From the NCBI GenBank assembly GCA_014960805.1, contig CP063163.1:2436001-2500000 (forward strand): a DNA stretch of 64,000 bases, read 5' to 3'. The stretch comes from Cytobacillus suaedae. Its GTDB lineage: Bacteria > Bacillota > Bacilli > Bacillales > Bacillaceae_L. The position numbers and the translations under genes are program-made. Numbering within the stretch: position 1 is the first letter of the stretch; the number at the start of each line of letters is the position of its first letter. Positions 9,163-18,483 of the stretch are shown piece by piece. The notes under the pieces are model-generated. The model searched no databases, was not told the origin of the DNA, and was given only the letters and a program-made list of their open reading frames with translations.

Positions 9163-9987
9163 TTACACAAACTTCCCATCCATGTAATCCTTGTATGCCT
9201 GACGAACTTCTTCTTCTGTATTCATAACAAATGGTCCTTTTGCTACTACGGGTTCTTTAATTGGCTGTCCTGCATAAAGGAGAACTTTCATCTTTTGGTT
9301 TGCTCGAACAGTAATGAGTGATTCTTCATCCGTTCCAACATTTTCTAAAAATAAGACTTGTCCAGCATGGCCTTCGGTCTGATTTGCCCCGAAGGTACCT
9401 TGTCCCTCTAAAACATACAAAAACCCATTATAATTACCAGGTAACTCCTGTCTTATCTGAACTCCAGCCTCAAGGTTGATTTCGACAAAGGTAACTGGGG
9501 TATGGTTTAAGGTTGTAGATTTTACACCATTTGATGATCCTGAAAATACACGCAGTACCGCTCCCTCTTTTTCAAAAACTGGCATATCCTTTGCCTTCAT
9601 ATTTTGATATCGAGGTTCTGTCATCTTCTTATCACGTGGTAAGTTCACCCAAAGCTGAAGGGAATGAACTGTTTCCCCTTCAGCTGGGTCTTCACTATGA
9701 ATAACTCCGCTGCCTGCTGTCATCCATTGCACATCACCAGGTAATAGCTCACCCTTACCGGCCTTATTATCAAAATGCTCCAGACGGCCCTCAATCACAT
9801 AAGTGACGGTTTCCATCCCCCTATGAGGATGTAAATCGAAGGTTCCTTTTTGAAACCAATCTTCTGCTAAGATTAAAAATGGATCATATTCTGCCCATTT
9901 ACCAGGCTCTATTACTAAGCCAACCTTATGAGTTGGACTTTGTTGTGTATGCTGAACTGTTTTAACTGATTTTATTTTACGCTCCAC
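9163..9987 (-). CDS. Pirin family bicupin protein
   Basis: 274 aa, bicupin. The N-terminal cupin contains the metal-site cluster FDLHPHRGMETVTYV (HPHRG), GRLEHFDNK (His) and a later glutamate; it continues DVQWMTAGSGVIHSED, the pirin signature. The C-terminal cupin is more degenerate. Homologues have quercetinase activity in vitro; the physiological role is unclear. GTG start with GGAAG 9 bases upstream. Located just downstream of the helicase-like gene, 36 bp apart on the same strand. Confidence 0.9.
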   Translation of the reverse strand: MERKIKSVKTVQHTQQSPTHKVGLVIEPGKWAEYDPFLILAEDWFQKGTFDLHPHRGMETVTYVIEGRLEHFDNKAGKGELLPGDVQWMTAGSGVIHSEDPAEGETVHSLQLWVNLPRDKKMTEPRYQNMKAKDMPVFEKEGAVLRVFSGSSNGVKSTTLNHTPVTFVEINLEAGVQIRQELPGNYNGFLYVLEGQGTFGANQTEGHAGQVLFLENVGTDEESLITVRANQKMKVLLYAGQPIKEPVVAKGPFVMNTEEEVRQAYKDYMDGKFV

Positions 9988-10023
9988 GGCTTATAACTTC
10001 CTTTCGCTACGAAGAATTACAAA

Positions 10024-12366
10024 TTAACTTCCCACTAAATCATACGAAGTAACACTCGTATTTGCAATAAATCGGCTCATTCTACCTAGTGAGTATAAGT
10101 GTAATTCATGCATAGCTCGCGTACATGCTACATAAAAGAGATTTCGTTCATAGTCTTTGTGATAGTTAGTGTCAGACGCATCCCAAATTAAGACAGCATC
10201 AAATTCAATCCCTTTTGCTAAGTAAGCTGGGAGTACCAAAACTCCTTTATCAAAGGTTGATGTATTCTTTTTCATGAGTTTTAGAGCAATCTCAGATTTT
10301 AACTCTTTATAAACCTTTTCACTTTCAATGGCTGTTTTGCAAATAATCGCTACTGTTTCATGTCCTGCATTTTGCAATGCAATTATCTTATCTAAAATCA
10401 CTTTTTTCATGGAAGTTAACGACTCTAATTCCTGCACAGTTGGCTTACTACCTTCTCTATTAAATGGTTTGATTTCTTCTCCACCACTTACGATTCCTTT
10501 CGTGAACTCAATAATTTCCTTAGTTGAGCGATAGCTTTGAGTAAGTGTAATCTTTTCTACCTTCTCATCTTCATATAATTCAGTAGATAATAAGGTTGGA
10601 GATGAAATGGAATGTGCAAAAATGGCCTGATTCACATCACCCAAAATTGTCATTCTGCTCTTCGGAAATAACTGTTTAAAGAAAGCCAATTGAAACGGTG
10701 AATAGTCCTGTGCTTCATCAATAAATAAATGACGTATCATTGTATTAGACTTCTGTCCCTCTATTTGATCTTGTAAGTAAATGAAAGGAGTTGTGTCCTC
10801 AAATGCTAAGGTACCATCTTTTAAACTACTTATCGTTTGATTACAAATTCCATTCCAATCCCGTGGATACGTGGTTGAATCATTGTCTTTATTTTGTATA
10901 AACAAATATAAATACATTGCCTCCAAATCAATGAATTGAAGTTTTTTTACTGAATCAATTAATGGTTTGAAATGCCTTTTGACAATGACCTTTGCTATTA
11001 ACCTCTGTTCACGTTCAAAATCATCAAACGTATCTTCAGTAAACCTTGTTTGTTTCTGTAGTTTTTTATATATCTTTAAATGGTCTTCTGGACTCAAAAG
11101 TTCTGCTTCTTCAATAACCCAATCTTTATTTCGTTCTTTCTTTTCCTGTGTTCTAAGTTCTTTTAGAAGCCAATCAACAACATCCGTTATCCTACTCTGA
11201 ATTGAACTATTTTTATTTAAGTTATAGAAATAATTACTTATTTCTTCAGAAGATACTAGTACTTTTCCTTTAAACCGTATATCACGAAAACGAAGACCGT
11301 GTTCACTTAATGATTCAATATATTGATCGATTACTTTTTTAAATTCTAAGCTTGCTTTGTAACGGATACCGGCAAGTCTTGTTTCAAACTCTTTGCTCTG
11401 TTCTTGGCTAGTTAATAGGAATTCCATTTGTGAAAAAGGGTCTTCAACCGTAAACTTGTCACCAATACGGTTCACTAAATATTCCTGAAACGTAGTCTGT
11501 TCCATGTTTTCTTCCCCTAGTTCAGGTAGAACAGTTGATACATAACTATTAAACAAAGGGTTCGGTGAAAATAACATGATATTTTCAGAACTTAATGTCC
11601 CTCTATAGCGATATAATAGATAGGCTACCCTTTGTAGAGCTGCAGATGTCTTTCCACTTCCGGCCGAACCTTGAACTATTAAATAGTGATTGCCTTCACT
11701 TCGAATAATTTGATTTTGTTCTTTTTGAATCGTAGCAACAATACTTTTCATTTGGCTATCTGACTGGTTGCTTAATACTTCTTTTAGTAGGTCATCTCCG
11801 ATAGTAACTCCAGTATCAAACATCGCTTTTAATTTTCCCTGACGTACGATAAATTGACGTTTTAGCTCCATTTCACCCTCTACCATTCCATCCATTGTTT
11901 CATATTGGGCTCTACCTGGTGAAAAATCATAATAAAGGCTTGAAATAGGTGCACGCCAATCATAGATTAGAAACTGTTCGTCGTTTTCATCCATCAAGGA
12001 AGAAATGCCTAAGTAAATTTGATCTGAAGCCTTTTCTCCTTCTTCTAGAAAATCAATTCTTCCAAAGTACGGTGAATCCTTTAATCTGGCAAGTGTTTTT
12101 AACTGCTTATGAAATAAACTGTGACTGCGTTCACGCTCAGATAATAGTTCAGCTTGCTGTTTTATACTTAGATAGGTTTCAGAAATCTCATCAGAACCAT
12201 CTAAATTGACTTTTACGTCATCCCAAAAGGTGTTTCTAAGATCGATAATGTCACCCTTTAAATCCCCAGTATTCCCCTTGAGACTTTCCATCTTTGTTGA
12301 AATAACGTTTTTAATTTGGTCAATTCTTTGCTCTTCTGTGAACCAATCTTTATTTTTTTCAGTCAC
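10024..12366 (-). CDS. helD: HelD-like superfamily 1 ATPase (RNA polymerase recycling factor)
   Basis: 780 aa, matching B. subtilis HelD (about 774). The N-terminal coiled coil (about 1-100) is the arm that enters RNA polymerase. Walker A is GSAGSGKTSAALQRVAYLLY near 240, Walker B IDEAQDYSPFQ near 560, then GDVNQAIF, TQSYRST and the C-terminal motif VACTRAM. HelD removes stalled RNA polymerase from DNA, using ATP, together with the delta subunit. GTG at 12366 is chosen because AAGGAG lies close upstream; the longer frame to 12402 has no ribosome site. Confidence 0.9.
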   Translation of the reverse strand: MTEKNKDWFTEEQRIDQIKNVISTKMESLKGNTGDLKGDIIDLRNTFWDDVKVNLDGSDEISETYLSIKQQAELLSERERSHSLFHKQLKTLARLKDSPYFGRIDFLEEGEKASDQIYLGISSLMDENDEQFLIYDWRAPISSLYYDFSPGRAQYETMDGMVEGEMELKRQFIVRQGKLKAMFDTGVTIGDDLLKEVLSNQSDSQMKSIVATIQKEQNQIIRSEGNHYLIVQGSAGSGKTSAALQRVAYLLYRYRGTLSSENIMLFSPNPLFNSYVSTVLPELGEENMEQTTFQEYLVNRIGDKFTVEDPFSQMEFLLTSQEQSKEFETRLAGIRYKASLEFKKVIDQYIESLSEHGLRFRDIRFKGKVLVSSEEISNYFYNLNKNSSIQSRITDVVDWLLKELRTQEKKERNKDWVIEEAELLSPEDHLKIYKKLQKQTRFTEDTFDDFEREQRLIAKVIVKRHFKPLIDSVKKLQFIDLEAMYLYLFIQNKDNDSTTYPRDWNGICNQTISSLKDGTLAFEDTTPFIYLQDQIEGQKSNTMIRHLFIDEAQDYSPFQLAFFKQLFPKSRMTILGDVNQAIFAHSISSPTLLSTELYEDEKVEKITLTQSYRSTKEIIEFTKGIVSGGEEIKPFNREGSKPTVQELESLTSMKKVILDKIIALQNAGHETVAIICKTAIESEKVYKELKSEIALKLMKKNTSTFDKGVLVLPAYLAKGIEFDAVLIWDASDTNYHKDYERNLFYVACTRAMHELHLYSLGRMSRFIANTSVTSYDLVGS

Positions 12367-12510
12367 ACAACCACTCCTTGAAAAAGGTTTGACAACCAAC
12401 AAAATATGTTGTAAAATTAAAATAGGATAAATATTTACAAATTTACCACATATAGGGTAAATACAATTTATAATACCATTTTCTGAGTTTCAACACAATA
12501 TAAAACTGAC

Positions 12511-12554
12511 TTTTTTAAGACGTTTTAACATTTTATGTTAAAGCGTCTTTTTTC
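12511..12554. terminator. Strong hairpin in a divergent intergenic region
   Basis: TTTTTTAAGACG...CGTCTTTTTT-type perfect stem with T tracts on both strands, in the 366-bp gap between the divergent helD and degV-type genes. No gene ends here, so it could be an attenuator or the leftover terminator of a lost gene. Confidence 0.6.
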
Positions 12555-12667
12555 ATGCACCTTGTGAGCATCTCCCATACTGGTAGTCCATATCCCCTAA
12601 AACGATACTGCATTTAATAGGATATTATTAATTTTCAAAAAATAGTACCTGTTACTAACAGTTGGTA

Positions 12668-12696
12668 TTGGTATTATTAGAGATATCAAGTATAAT
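12668..12696 (+). promoter_or_regulatory. Candidate sigma-A promoter of the DegV gene
   Basis: TTGGTA (12668-12673), 17-base spacer, TATAAT (12691-12696), 36 bases before the start codon. Confidence 0.5.
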
Positions 12697-12732
12697 ATAA
12701 TTAGTCGATTTTTGAAGGGGATGAAAGCCTGT

Positions 12733-13584
12733 ATGGAAAAGAAGAAAATTGCTTTTGTAACTGATAGTACAGCTTATTTAACGGAAGAACTACTGAATCA
12801 CCCTGATATATATGTAGCTCCAATTGTTGTAATTTCGGAGGGCCGTGAGTATGAAGACGGAGTTAACTTATCCTCTGAGGAGCTATATGACATTATTCGT
12901 AACAATAAAGAAGTTCCTAAAACTTCTCAACCATCAATAGGTAAATTTGCAGACTTATACGAAAACCTAAAAAAGGACTATGATCATGCAATAGCTATTC
13001 ATGTCTCTAATAAATTAAGCGGAACGATATCAAGCTCTACTGCTGGAAAAGACCAAGCAGAGTTTGATGTTGAAGTGATTGATTCCCTCTCTCTTTCCTA
13101 TGGGATAACAGAACTTATCAATAAGGGACTTCAGTTAGTTGAAGAAAATAAGAATGTAAGGGAAATAGCAGCTGAACTAAGAGATCATGTGGCTAAGGGT
13201 AAGAATTTAATATTACTAGGGAAACTTGAACAATTGTATAAAGGCGGGAGAATGTCTGGCGCTCAATTTTTACTTGGGAACCTCCTTCAAATTAAACCTA
13301 TCCTCTCTATCAACACTGTAGGCGAATTAGGATTATTTGATCGTGTCCGCTCTGAAAAGAAAGCGACAAATAAGTTAATTGAGCTATTGAAACAATCAAA
13401 TGAAGCACATACTGTTAAACAGGTAGGAATCATGCATGGGAATGTTTTAGAAAAGGCAATAGAATTAAAGAAAAGCATTGAAGAAGCTTTACCCGGCATT
13501 GATGTAGTCATAGGAGAAATTAGTTCTTCACTAGCTGTTCATGCAGGAGAAGGCACTGTAGCTATGTTTTGGTTTGAGGAGTAA
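12733..13584 (+). CDS. DegV family fatty-acid-binding protein
   Basis: 283 aa. Starts with the DegV signature IAFVTDSTAYL; SQPSIGKF and AIHVSNKLSGTISSS form the fatty-acid headgroup pocket, and KLEQLYKGGRMSGAQ plus LLQIKPILSI are conserved further on. DegV/FakB proteins hold a fatty acid for phosphorylation by FakA so that exogenous fatty acids enter phospholipid synthesis; no fakA is nearby. The start at 12733 is chosen by homology; an in-frame ATG at 12721 lies directly on GAAGGGG. Confidence 0.9.
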   Translation: MEKKKIAFVTDSTAYLTEELLNHPDIYVAPIVVISEGREYEDGVNLSSEELYDIIRNNKEVPKTSQPSIGKFADLYENLKKDYDHAIAIHVSNKLSGTISSSTAGKDQAEFDVEVIDSLSLSYGITELINKGLQLVEENKNVREIAAELRDHVAKGKNLILLGKLEQLYKGGRMSGAQFLLGNLLQIKPILSINTVGELGLFDRVRSEKKATNKLIELLKQSNEAHTVKQVGIMHGNVLEKAIELKKSIEEALPGIDVVIGEISSSLAVHAGEGTVAMFWFEE

Positions 13585-13613
13585 GTATTAGGATGAACTC
13601 CTAGCTTTTAAGA

Positions 13614-13652
13614 AGAAAAAAGACGAATATTAGTTGCGAATTCGTCTTTTTT
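13614..13652. terminator. Bidirectional terminator between DegV and SpoIID-like genes
   Basis: AAAAAAGACGAAT...ATTCGTCTTTTTT stem-loop between convergent genes. Confidence 0.85.
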
Positions 13653-13715
13653 ATGCTTTTTAATTACTTCCTTTTAAAATAGTCATCTAATTCGGTCTGC
13701 AATCGTTTTTTTATG

Positions 13716-14990
13716 CTATTTACGCGATTCAGAATGAGGAATATTGGTAATTTCCGTTCCAGGAAAGTAAAATTGGAGAATTTCTTTATAGCTCTTTCCT
13801 TGTTCACCCATTACACTCGCACCCCATTGACTCATTCCTACACCATGTCCGTAGCCTTTTCCTTTCATGGTATAAACTCCATCCTCAAGTGCTAGTGAAT
13901 CAATTAAAAAGCTTTTAAAAATGCTTCCACCTATTAGCCGGCGAATGTTTTTTATTTCTTGATCCTGCAAATTAGCTCGTTCAATCATAATCGTACCATC
14001 ATATAATCTGTGTAAAAACTCAATCTGCAAGGATCCCTTTTCAGCCCTTGTTGACTGGTTCTTTTGTTCAGATAACGAAAAGGTTGGAATCGAAAGGATT
14101 TTCAAATCACCTGGGTAACCATTCTTTTTCAGCCACCCTTTCATTGTGTTCGTAATTGCTTCATCTTTTTCCTTACTTTTGTCCCACCAATCTTTATTCT
14201 CAAAATCAATAGCCGCCAAATCAATTTGAGTTTGATTCAGCGTAAACTCCCATGGATTCACTGGATCATATGGATCCTTCTTTATTGGGTAGTAATGAAT
14301 ATATTCTCCACCCCAAACATGGGAGTTGTTCTCTGTCATTCCACCATTACTTGCTGAGTAAAAGGCTTCAATTAAGCGGTTGTTATGAGTTAATACTTCA
14401 CCTTTCGTTTCAACAACTGCAACCGTGGTTCGATCATCCCAGCTATAACCAGCATAAACTTGGTAGAAAATTGTATCATCAATGACTTTCCCAAGATGAG
14501 AGGATGCGTACGTTCTAGCTGCCAGTGCTTGAGCCTTTAATGTTTCAATTTCCCACGAAGGATATACTTCGTGTGGTACAACCCCTTTTAAATAGTCTTC
14601 AAGAGGAAGTTGATTTACTGGTCGAATGATATCCCCATTTTCAATGATAAATTCCATTGCTCCTAAGTATGGTCTATCATTTATATGAATAAAGTGATGA
14701 ACATTGTATTGGTTGGGTAGTAGCGCAAACGAATCTCCCAAATTCTGTGTATGTCCATCGCCATTTACAGATATCCTCCCATTTTTTACGGATAATTGAT
14801 AAGTTACTCCTTCCTTCAGCATAATTGTTGGGTCTAGTGAAAAATAATCTCCTGTAATTTTAAAGGTGATTTCGGAAGTATCCTTAATGTAATTTCTAAG
14901 CTTCACACTCACCATTTCGTCTGCATTGCTCTCAATTGGTAATGATATTAGTAACAGTACTGTCATTATAGGAATTAATAAGTATCTCAT
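13716..14990 (-). CDS. SpoIID/LytB domain protein, exported
   Basis: About 424 aa with an N-terminal signal peptide (RYLLIPIMTVLLLISLP). SpoIID-type catalytic region: PLEDYLKGVVPHEVYPSWEI and LKAQALAARTYA (conserved Glu in the lytic transglycosylase family), and C-terminal GKGYGHGVGMSQWGA. SpoIID cleaves glycan strands during engulfment; SpoIID/LytB proteins can also be cell-wall hydrolase modifiers. No spoIIQ or spoIIIA genes are nearby, so this is probably a paralogue and not the engulfment spoIID itself. The frame is open to 15056, but 14990 begins the signal peptide. Confidence 0.85.
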   Translation of the reverse strand: MRYLLIPIMTVLLLISLPIESNADEMVSVKLRNYIKDTSEITFKITGDYFSLDPTIMLKEGVTYQLSVKNGRISVNGDGHTQNLGDSFALLPNQYNVHHFIHINDRPYLGAMEFIIENGDIIRPVNQLPLEDYLKGVVPHEVYPSWEIETLKAQALAARTYASSHLGKVIDDTIFYQVYAGYSWDDRTTVAVVETKGEVLTHNNRLIEAFYSASNGGMTENNSHVWGGEYIHYYPIKKDPYDPVNPWEFTLNQTQIDLAAIDFENKDWWDKSKEKDEAITNTMKGWLKKNGYPGDLKILSIPTFSLSEQKNQSTRAEKGSLQIEFLHRLYDGTIMIERANLQDQEIKNIRRLIGGSIFKSFLIDSLALEDGVYTMKGKGYGHGVGMSQWGASVMGEQGKSYKEILQFYFPGTEITNIPHSESRK

Positions 14991-15105
14991 ACGCCTATAT
15001 TTCCATTGCTGATTAATTCTTATGCAAGGTTGAAAAAAGGTTCCATTTGTTTGCATCGGTACTTAGTCTGGCATTTTTCAGTTTCCCGAGAATAATTGAT
15101 TACAC

Positions 15106-15139
15106 TAAAAAAAGTAACGCCATCATTAGCGTTACTTTA
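15106..15139 (-). terminator. Terminator of the ring-cleaving dioxygenase gene
   Basis: AGTAACGC...GCGTTACT stem with T7 on the minus strand, 10 bases past the stop. Confidence 0.85.
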
Positions 15140-15146
15140 CCCAGAG

Positions 15147-16124
15147 CTATTCTTTTGTATCTAACGGCTTTATACGAGCTTCAATTTCTTCACGACGATC
15201 CTCAAAGTAAGGTGGTAGTGCAAGTTTCTCACCAAGACTTTCAAACGGTTCATCACCTTCAAACCCGGGCCCATCAGTGGCAAGCTCAAACAAAATTCCA
15301 TTGGGCTCTCGGAAATAGAGTGATTTAAAATAGTAGCGTTCAACAAAGCCCGAGCTCGGAATCCGAAGTTGTTTTAGTAATTGAACCCACTTCATCAGTT
15401 CCTCTTGATTCTCAACTCGAAAAGCCACGTGGTGTACACTTCCTCGGCCTGGTTTCTCTTTTGGTAAATCTGCTCTTTCCACTAAATGAATTTCTGCCCC
15501 TGTTCCACCTTCTGCTGTTTCAAAAACACTTACTTCAAACTGTTCTTCCGATGTATACGTCCCTTTTTTCCGATATCCTAATACATCTGTTAATACTTTA
15601 GACGTTTTGTCCATTTCAGCTACTGTTAAATATACCGGACCTAATCCTCGAATCGCGTGTTCAACTGGTACAGGACTCTTATCCCAGGGCTTTCCAGCTT
15701 CTACCCCTCTGTTATGCTCATCAGAAACAAGTTCAAGTCTTTGTCCCTCAAAATCCCTGAAATCTAACGTTGCTCGTCCTGTCACATGAGACACTTCTTC
15801 ATACTCGACACCAAATTCCTCAAACCTACTCTTCCAATAATCCAATGATGCATCGTTTGGCACTCGCAATGAAGTTGTAGAAATACTGTTTGTTCCATAA
15901 TAAGTATGTCCCGCTCTCGGTATTTCAAAAAAGGTTAAATCTGTACCTGGATTTCCTCTTTCATCTGCGTAAAACAAGTGGTACATAGATGTATCGTCTT
16001 GATTAACCGTTTTCTTTACAAGTCTTAAGCCCAATATCTTTGTATAAAAATGATAGTTTTGACCAGCATTTGCTGTAATGGCAGAAACATGATGCTGGCC
16101 TTTTAAAGGTTTTAAACCCTCCAT
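15147..16124 (-). CDS. Ring-cleaving dioxygenase, MhqO/MhqA type
   Basis: 325 aa with two glyoxalase/VOC modules. Metal-site residues are visible: KGQHHVSAIT (His) in module one, SVHHVAFRV (His) in module two and FELATDGPGF (Glu). Family members in B. subtilis are induced by quinones and diamide and thought to open hydroquinones or catechols. The gene lies 17 bp downstream of an AraC-type regulator, whereas mhq genes of B. subtilis are under the MarR repressor MhqR, so regulation may differ. Confidence 0.88.
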   Translation of the reverse strand: MEGLKPLKGQHHVSAITANAGQNYHFYTKILGLRLVKKTVNQDDTSMYHLFYADERGNPGTDLTFFEIPRAGHTYYGTNSISTTSLRVPNDASLDYWKSRFEEFGVEYEEVSHVTGRATLDFRDFEGQRLELVSDEHNRGVEAGKPWDKSPVPVEHAIRGLGPVYLTVAEMDKTSKVLTDVLGYRKKGTYTSEEQFEVSVFETAEGGTGAEIHLVERADLPKEKPGRGSVHHVAFRVENQEELMKWVQLLKQLRIPSSGFVERYYFKSLYFREPNGILFELATDGPGFEGDEPFESLGEKLALPPYFEDRREEIEARIKPLDTKE

Positions 16125-16141
16125 TTAGCTTACACATCCTT

Positions 16142-17017
16142 TTATTTACTTGACTGATACTTTTTAGGAGATACTCCAAACTTTTTCTTAAATTGCTGAA
16201 CAAACGCTGACATACTTTGATATCCCACCTGAATAGCTACTTCTGTAATTGTTGTTGAAGAATCCCTAAGTAATAAAGCAGCCTGCTCCATCCGGATCGC
16301 AGTCAACCTTTCCATCGGTGATAAGTTAAAATGCTTTTTATATAAACGATTTAAGTTGGACTCACTTACCATAGCCACTTCGAGTAATTGCTTCATACGA
16401 AGAGGTTGATGGTAGTTTTCGAGCATGAAGGCTTCCACCCTTGGTATTTCCTCAGGGTAAAATGGCGTTTCTACCAAATACACAATTTTTGAAAGCATAT
16501 GATCATCCGGAAAAATATGATACATGATTTTACATAATGTAAGGCTTATAAAAAAATCATGATCCTTGTTCAATTCAAAGTAGGAATGTATTTGCTGCTC
16601 TAGAAGCTGATCAATGATTTGGGTTTGAGATTGTTGAAAAATGCATACTCTGTATGGCTGGCTCTCTATAGCAGTTGGGTAGTTTCCATATTGCTTAAGT
16701 AACCAAATAAATTGCTCGATAATTTCTTTCTTTAAGTAAAATTGTGTACAAAAACATTCCTCCTTAACCTCTATCGAAACAGTCACACCTTTTGGATAAA
16801 GAAGATGCTCTCCTTGTTGAAGTGTTTTAAATTCATCATCCCCAATTTGATATTCAAGCGAACCTATGTGATTGAATAAGATTCCGGCTTGTTCTGTGAA
16901 CATTGAGAAGTTTGATTCCCTATCAAAAATATGTAAAGAAATGAATTCTGACCTATCTTTACGCTGATTAATTTGCTCTCGATATTTATTTAAGATTGGT
17001 AACCATTGTAAACTCAT
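16142..17017 (-). CDS. AraC family transcriptional regulator
   Basis: 291 aa. The N-terminal 170 residues look like a cupin sensory domain; the C-terminal 100 residues carry two helix-turn-helices (QLLEVAMVSESNLNRLYKKH and ITEVAIQVGYQSMSAFVQQF, then KKFGVSPKKY). It precedes the ring-cleaving dioxygenase by 17 bp on the same strand and is the obvious candidate to control it. The effector is unknown. No clear ribosome site precedes the ATG. Confidence 0.88.
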   Translation of the reverse strand: MSLQWLPILNKYREQINQRKDRSEFISLHIFDRESNFSMFTEQAGILFNHIGSLEYQIGDDEFKTLQQGEHLLYPKGVTVSIEVKEECFCTQFYLKKEIIEQFIWLLKQYGNYPTAIESQPYRVCIFQQSQTQIIDQLLEQQIHSYFELNKDHDFFISLTLCKIMYHIFPDDHMLSKIVYLVETPFYPEEIPRVEAFMLENYHQPLRMKQLLEVAMVSESNLNRLYKKHFNLSPMERLTAIRMEQAALLLRDSSTTITEVAIQVGYQSMSAFVQQFKKKFGVSPKKYQSSK

Positions 17018-17072
17018 ATATTAATTAAACCACTTTCCACCAAATTTATTACCCATAATCTTACCATTTCTA

Positions 17073-17112
17073 AAAAAATAAGCCTACTCAAAACCCTTGA
17101 GTAAGCTTTTAT
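17073..17112 (-). terminator. Terminator of the nitrilase-GNAT-GNAT operon
   Basis: GCTTACTCAAGGG...TTTTGAGTAGGC stem-loop with T7 on the minus strand. Confidence 0.85.
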
Positions 17113-17120
17113 CAGGTGTA

Positions 17121-17786
17121 TTAAATTGGTAATAGCTCAACGTTTTCTTTTGTTTCTAACTCTTCAACCATTTGAGTCCATTGTTCTGGTTTATTAGATA
17201 AAACACTATAGTACGTTTTTAAAAATTGTGCAATAAACGTTCCTTCTAAAGAAGTGATGTTTTCTTGGAATGGTAAGAAGCATAAGTCAAGACCCGAAAC
17301 AGCCTCACCATCATTTAACCACGACGGATGAACATACGTAAAGTTAAGCTTTTGATAACCAAGGTGTGATAACACCTCACGTCGAACAAACGGGTTCATA
17401 GCAGATACCTCTCCGAAAGGTAACGTTTCAACTTTGTATGGGTTGTAGATTTCTGCAAACATCCCTAAAATTTCTTTACCATTAGCAAGCTGCTTTAAGT
17501 CCTCTGAACGTTTTGTCGCTAAAAATCTACCAATTCCTAATCCTTCTTTACCGATAATCGTAAAATCTGTCATTGCAATATTCGTATCAGGATAATAACG
17601 GTACTCAGTTGCACCAACTACTTCACCTTCATGAACTGCAACGAAAATACGGATAGACTTATCCTGTACTGGACCTTCCCATAAATCAAAATCTAGCACT
17701 TCTTCCTTCGGGAAGATCTTTTGCATTAATTGATGCATTTGTGCAAATAAAGGATCTTTAATATCAGTTAATTGTACGTAATCCAA
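17121..17786 (-). CDS. GNAT-like acetyltransferase, third gene of the nitrilase operon
   Basis: 221 aa. N-terminal half looks GNAT-like: FVAVHEGEVVGATEYRYYP (beta 2-3), AMTDFTIIGKEGLGIGRFLATK (acetyl-CoA loop with GLGIGRFL). The C-terminal 100 residues are not a familiar domain. TTG start preceded by AGGAGG. Last gene of a tight three-gene unit with a second GNAT and a carbon-nitrogen hydrolase, suggesting the three act on one small molecule or amine. Confidence 0.75.
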   Translation of the reverse strand: MDYVQLTDIKDPLFAQMHQLMQKIFPKEEVLDFDLWEGPVQDKSIRIFVAVHEGEVVGATEYRYYPDTNIAMTDFTIIGKEGLGIGRFLATKRSEDLKQLANGKEILGMFAEIYNPYKVETLPFGEVSAMNPFVRREVLSHLGYQKLNFTYVHPSWLNDGEAVSGLDLCFLPFQENITSLEGTFIAQFLKTYYSVLSNKPEQWTQMVEELETKENVELLPI

Positions 17787-17807
17787 TGATTTTACCTCCT
17801 ACTATTT

Positions 17808-18473
17808 CTACTTAAATGGATTTCTCCATTCCATTAATACCCCATAATTATGAGATTCTTCATCTTCAAGGTAATTTTCAACGAGAGTAACAGGCGTTCT
17901 ACCACATCTTAATAGAAACGAAATAACAGGGTCCCTTAATGCTCCAGTCAAAACACTTTCTAAATATTCCTCTGGGGTCAATCTGTCAGAATGCTTATGA
18001 TAACCAGGCATTCTTCCTCCCCCTAATAGCCGGTCAATGCCTTTATGAATGACAACATCATACATAGATTGCATTAACAGCTTACCTAAATCAAGTTTTC
18101 GGTAGGCAGGTTTTACACATATATCCACTACATATAATGTATTTCCTGTCGGGTTGTGGCTACGGCGGATATAGCCATTATCGGTAATTTCCTCCCAAGT
18201 GTGAAAAGGATGACCTGGATCAAAGTCGACTAATAAACCCGTCATAGACCCTAAAATTTCACCATCAATCTCAACACACAATGCCCCTTCAGGAAACAGA
18301 GTAATATGGTTTGTTAATTGTTCCTCATTCCACCATAGTTCAGATGGAAATGGTGGTGGAAAACTTTCTTTTTGAATTTCTATTAATTGTTGAAAATCTT
18401 CTCTAACATAGTTTCGAACAATGGCTTTTATCGGTGTGTCTTGTTGGTAAAGATATAACTCTTTTCGATACAC
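17808..18473 (-). CDS. GNAT family N-acetyltransferase, second gene of the nitrilase operon
   Basis: 221 aa. GNAT features: VRNYVREDFQQLIEIQKESFP at the N terminus, LYVVDICVKPAYRKLDLGKLLMQSMYD as beta 4 plus acetyl-CoA loop (RKLDLGKLL in place of the usual Q/RxxGxG/A). A middle insertion GGGRMPGYHKHSDRLTPEEY is typical of GNATs linked to nitrilases. In B. subtilis YhcX, as I recall it, such a GNAT domain is fused to a nitrilase domain; here the parts are separate neighbours 10 bp apart. GTG start after AGGGGTG. Confidence 0.8.
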   Translation of the reverse strand: MYRKELYLYQQDTPIKAIVRNYVREDFQQLIEIQKESFPPPFPSELWWNEEQLTNHITLFPEGALCVEIDGEILGSMTGLLVDFDPGHPFHTWEEITDNGYIRRSHNPTGNTLYVVDICVKPAYRKLDLGKLLMQSMYDVVIHKGIDRLLGGGRMPGYHKHSDRLTPEEYLESVLTGALRDPVISFLLRCGRTPVTLVENYLEDEESHNYGVLMEWRNPFK

Positions 18474-18483
18474 AAAAACACCC

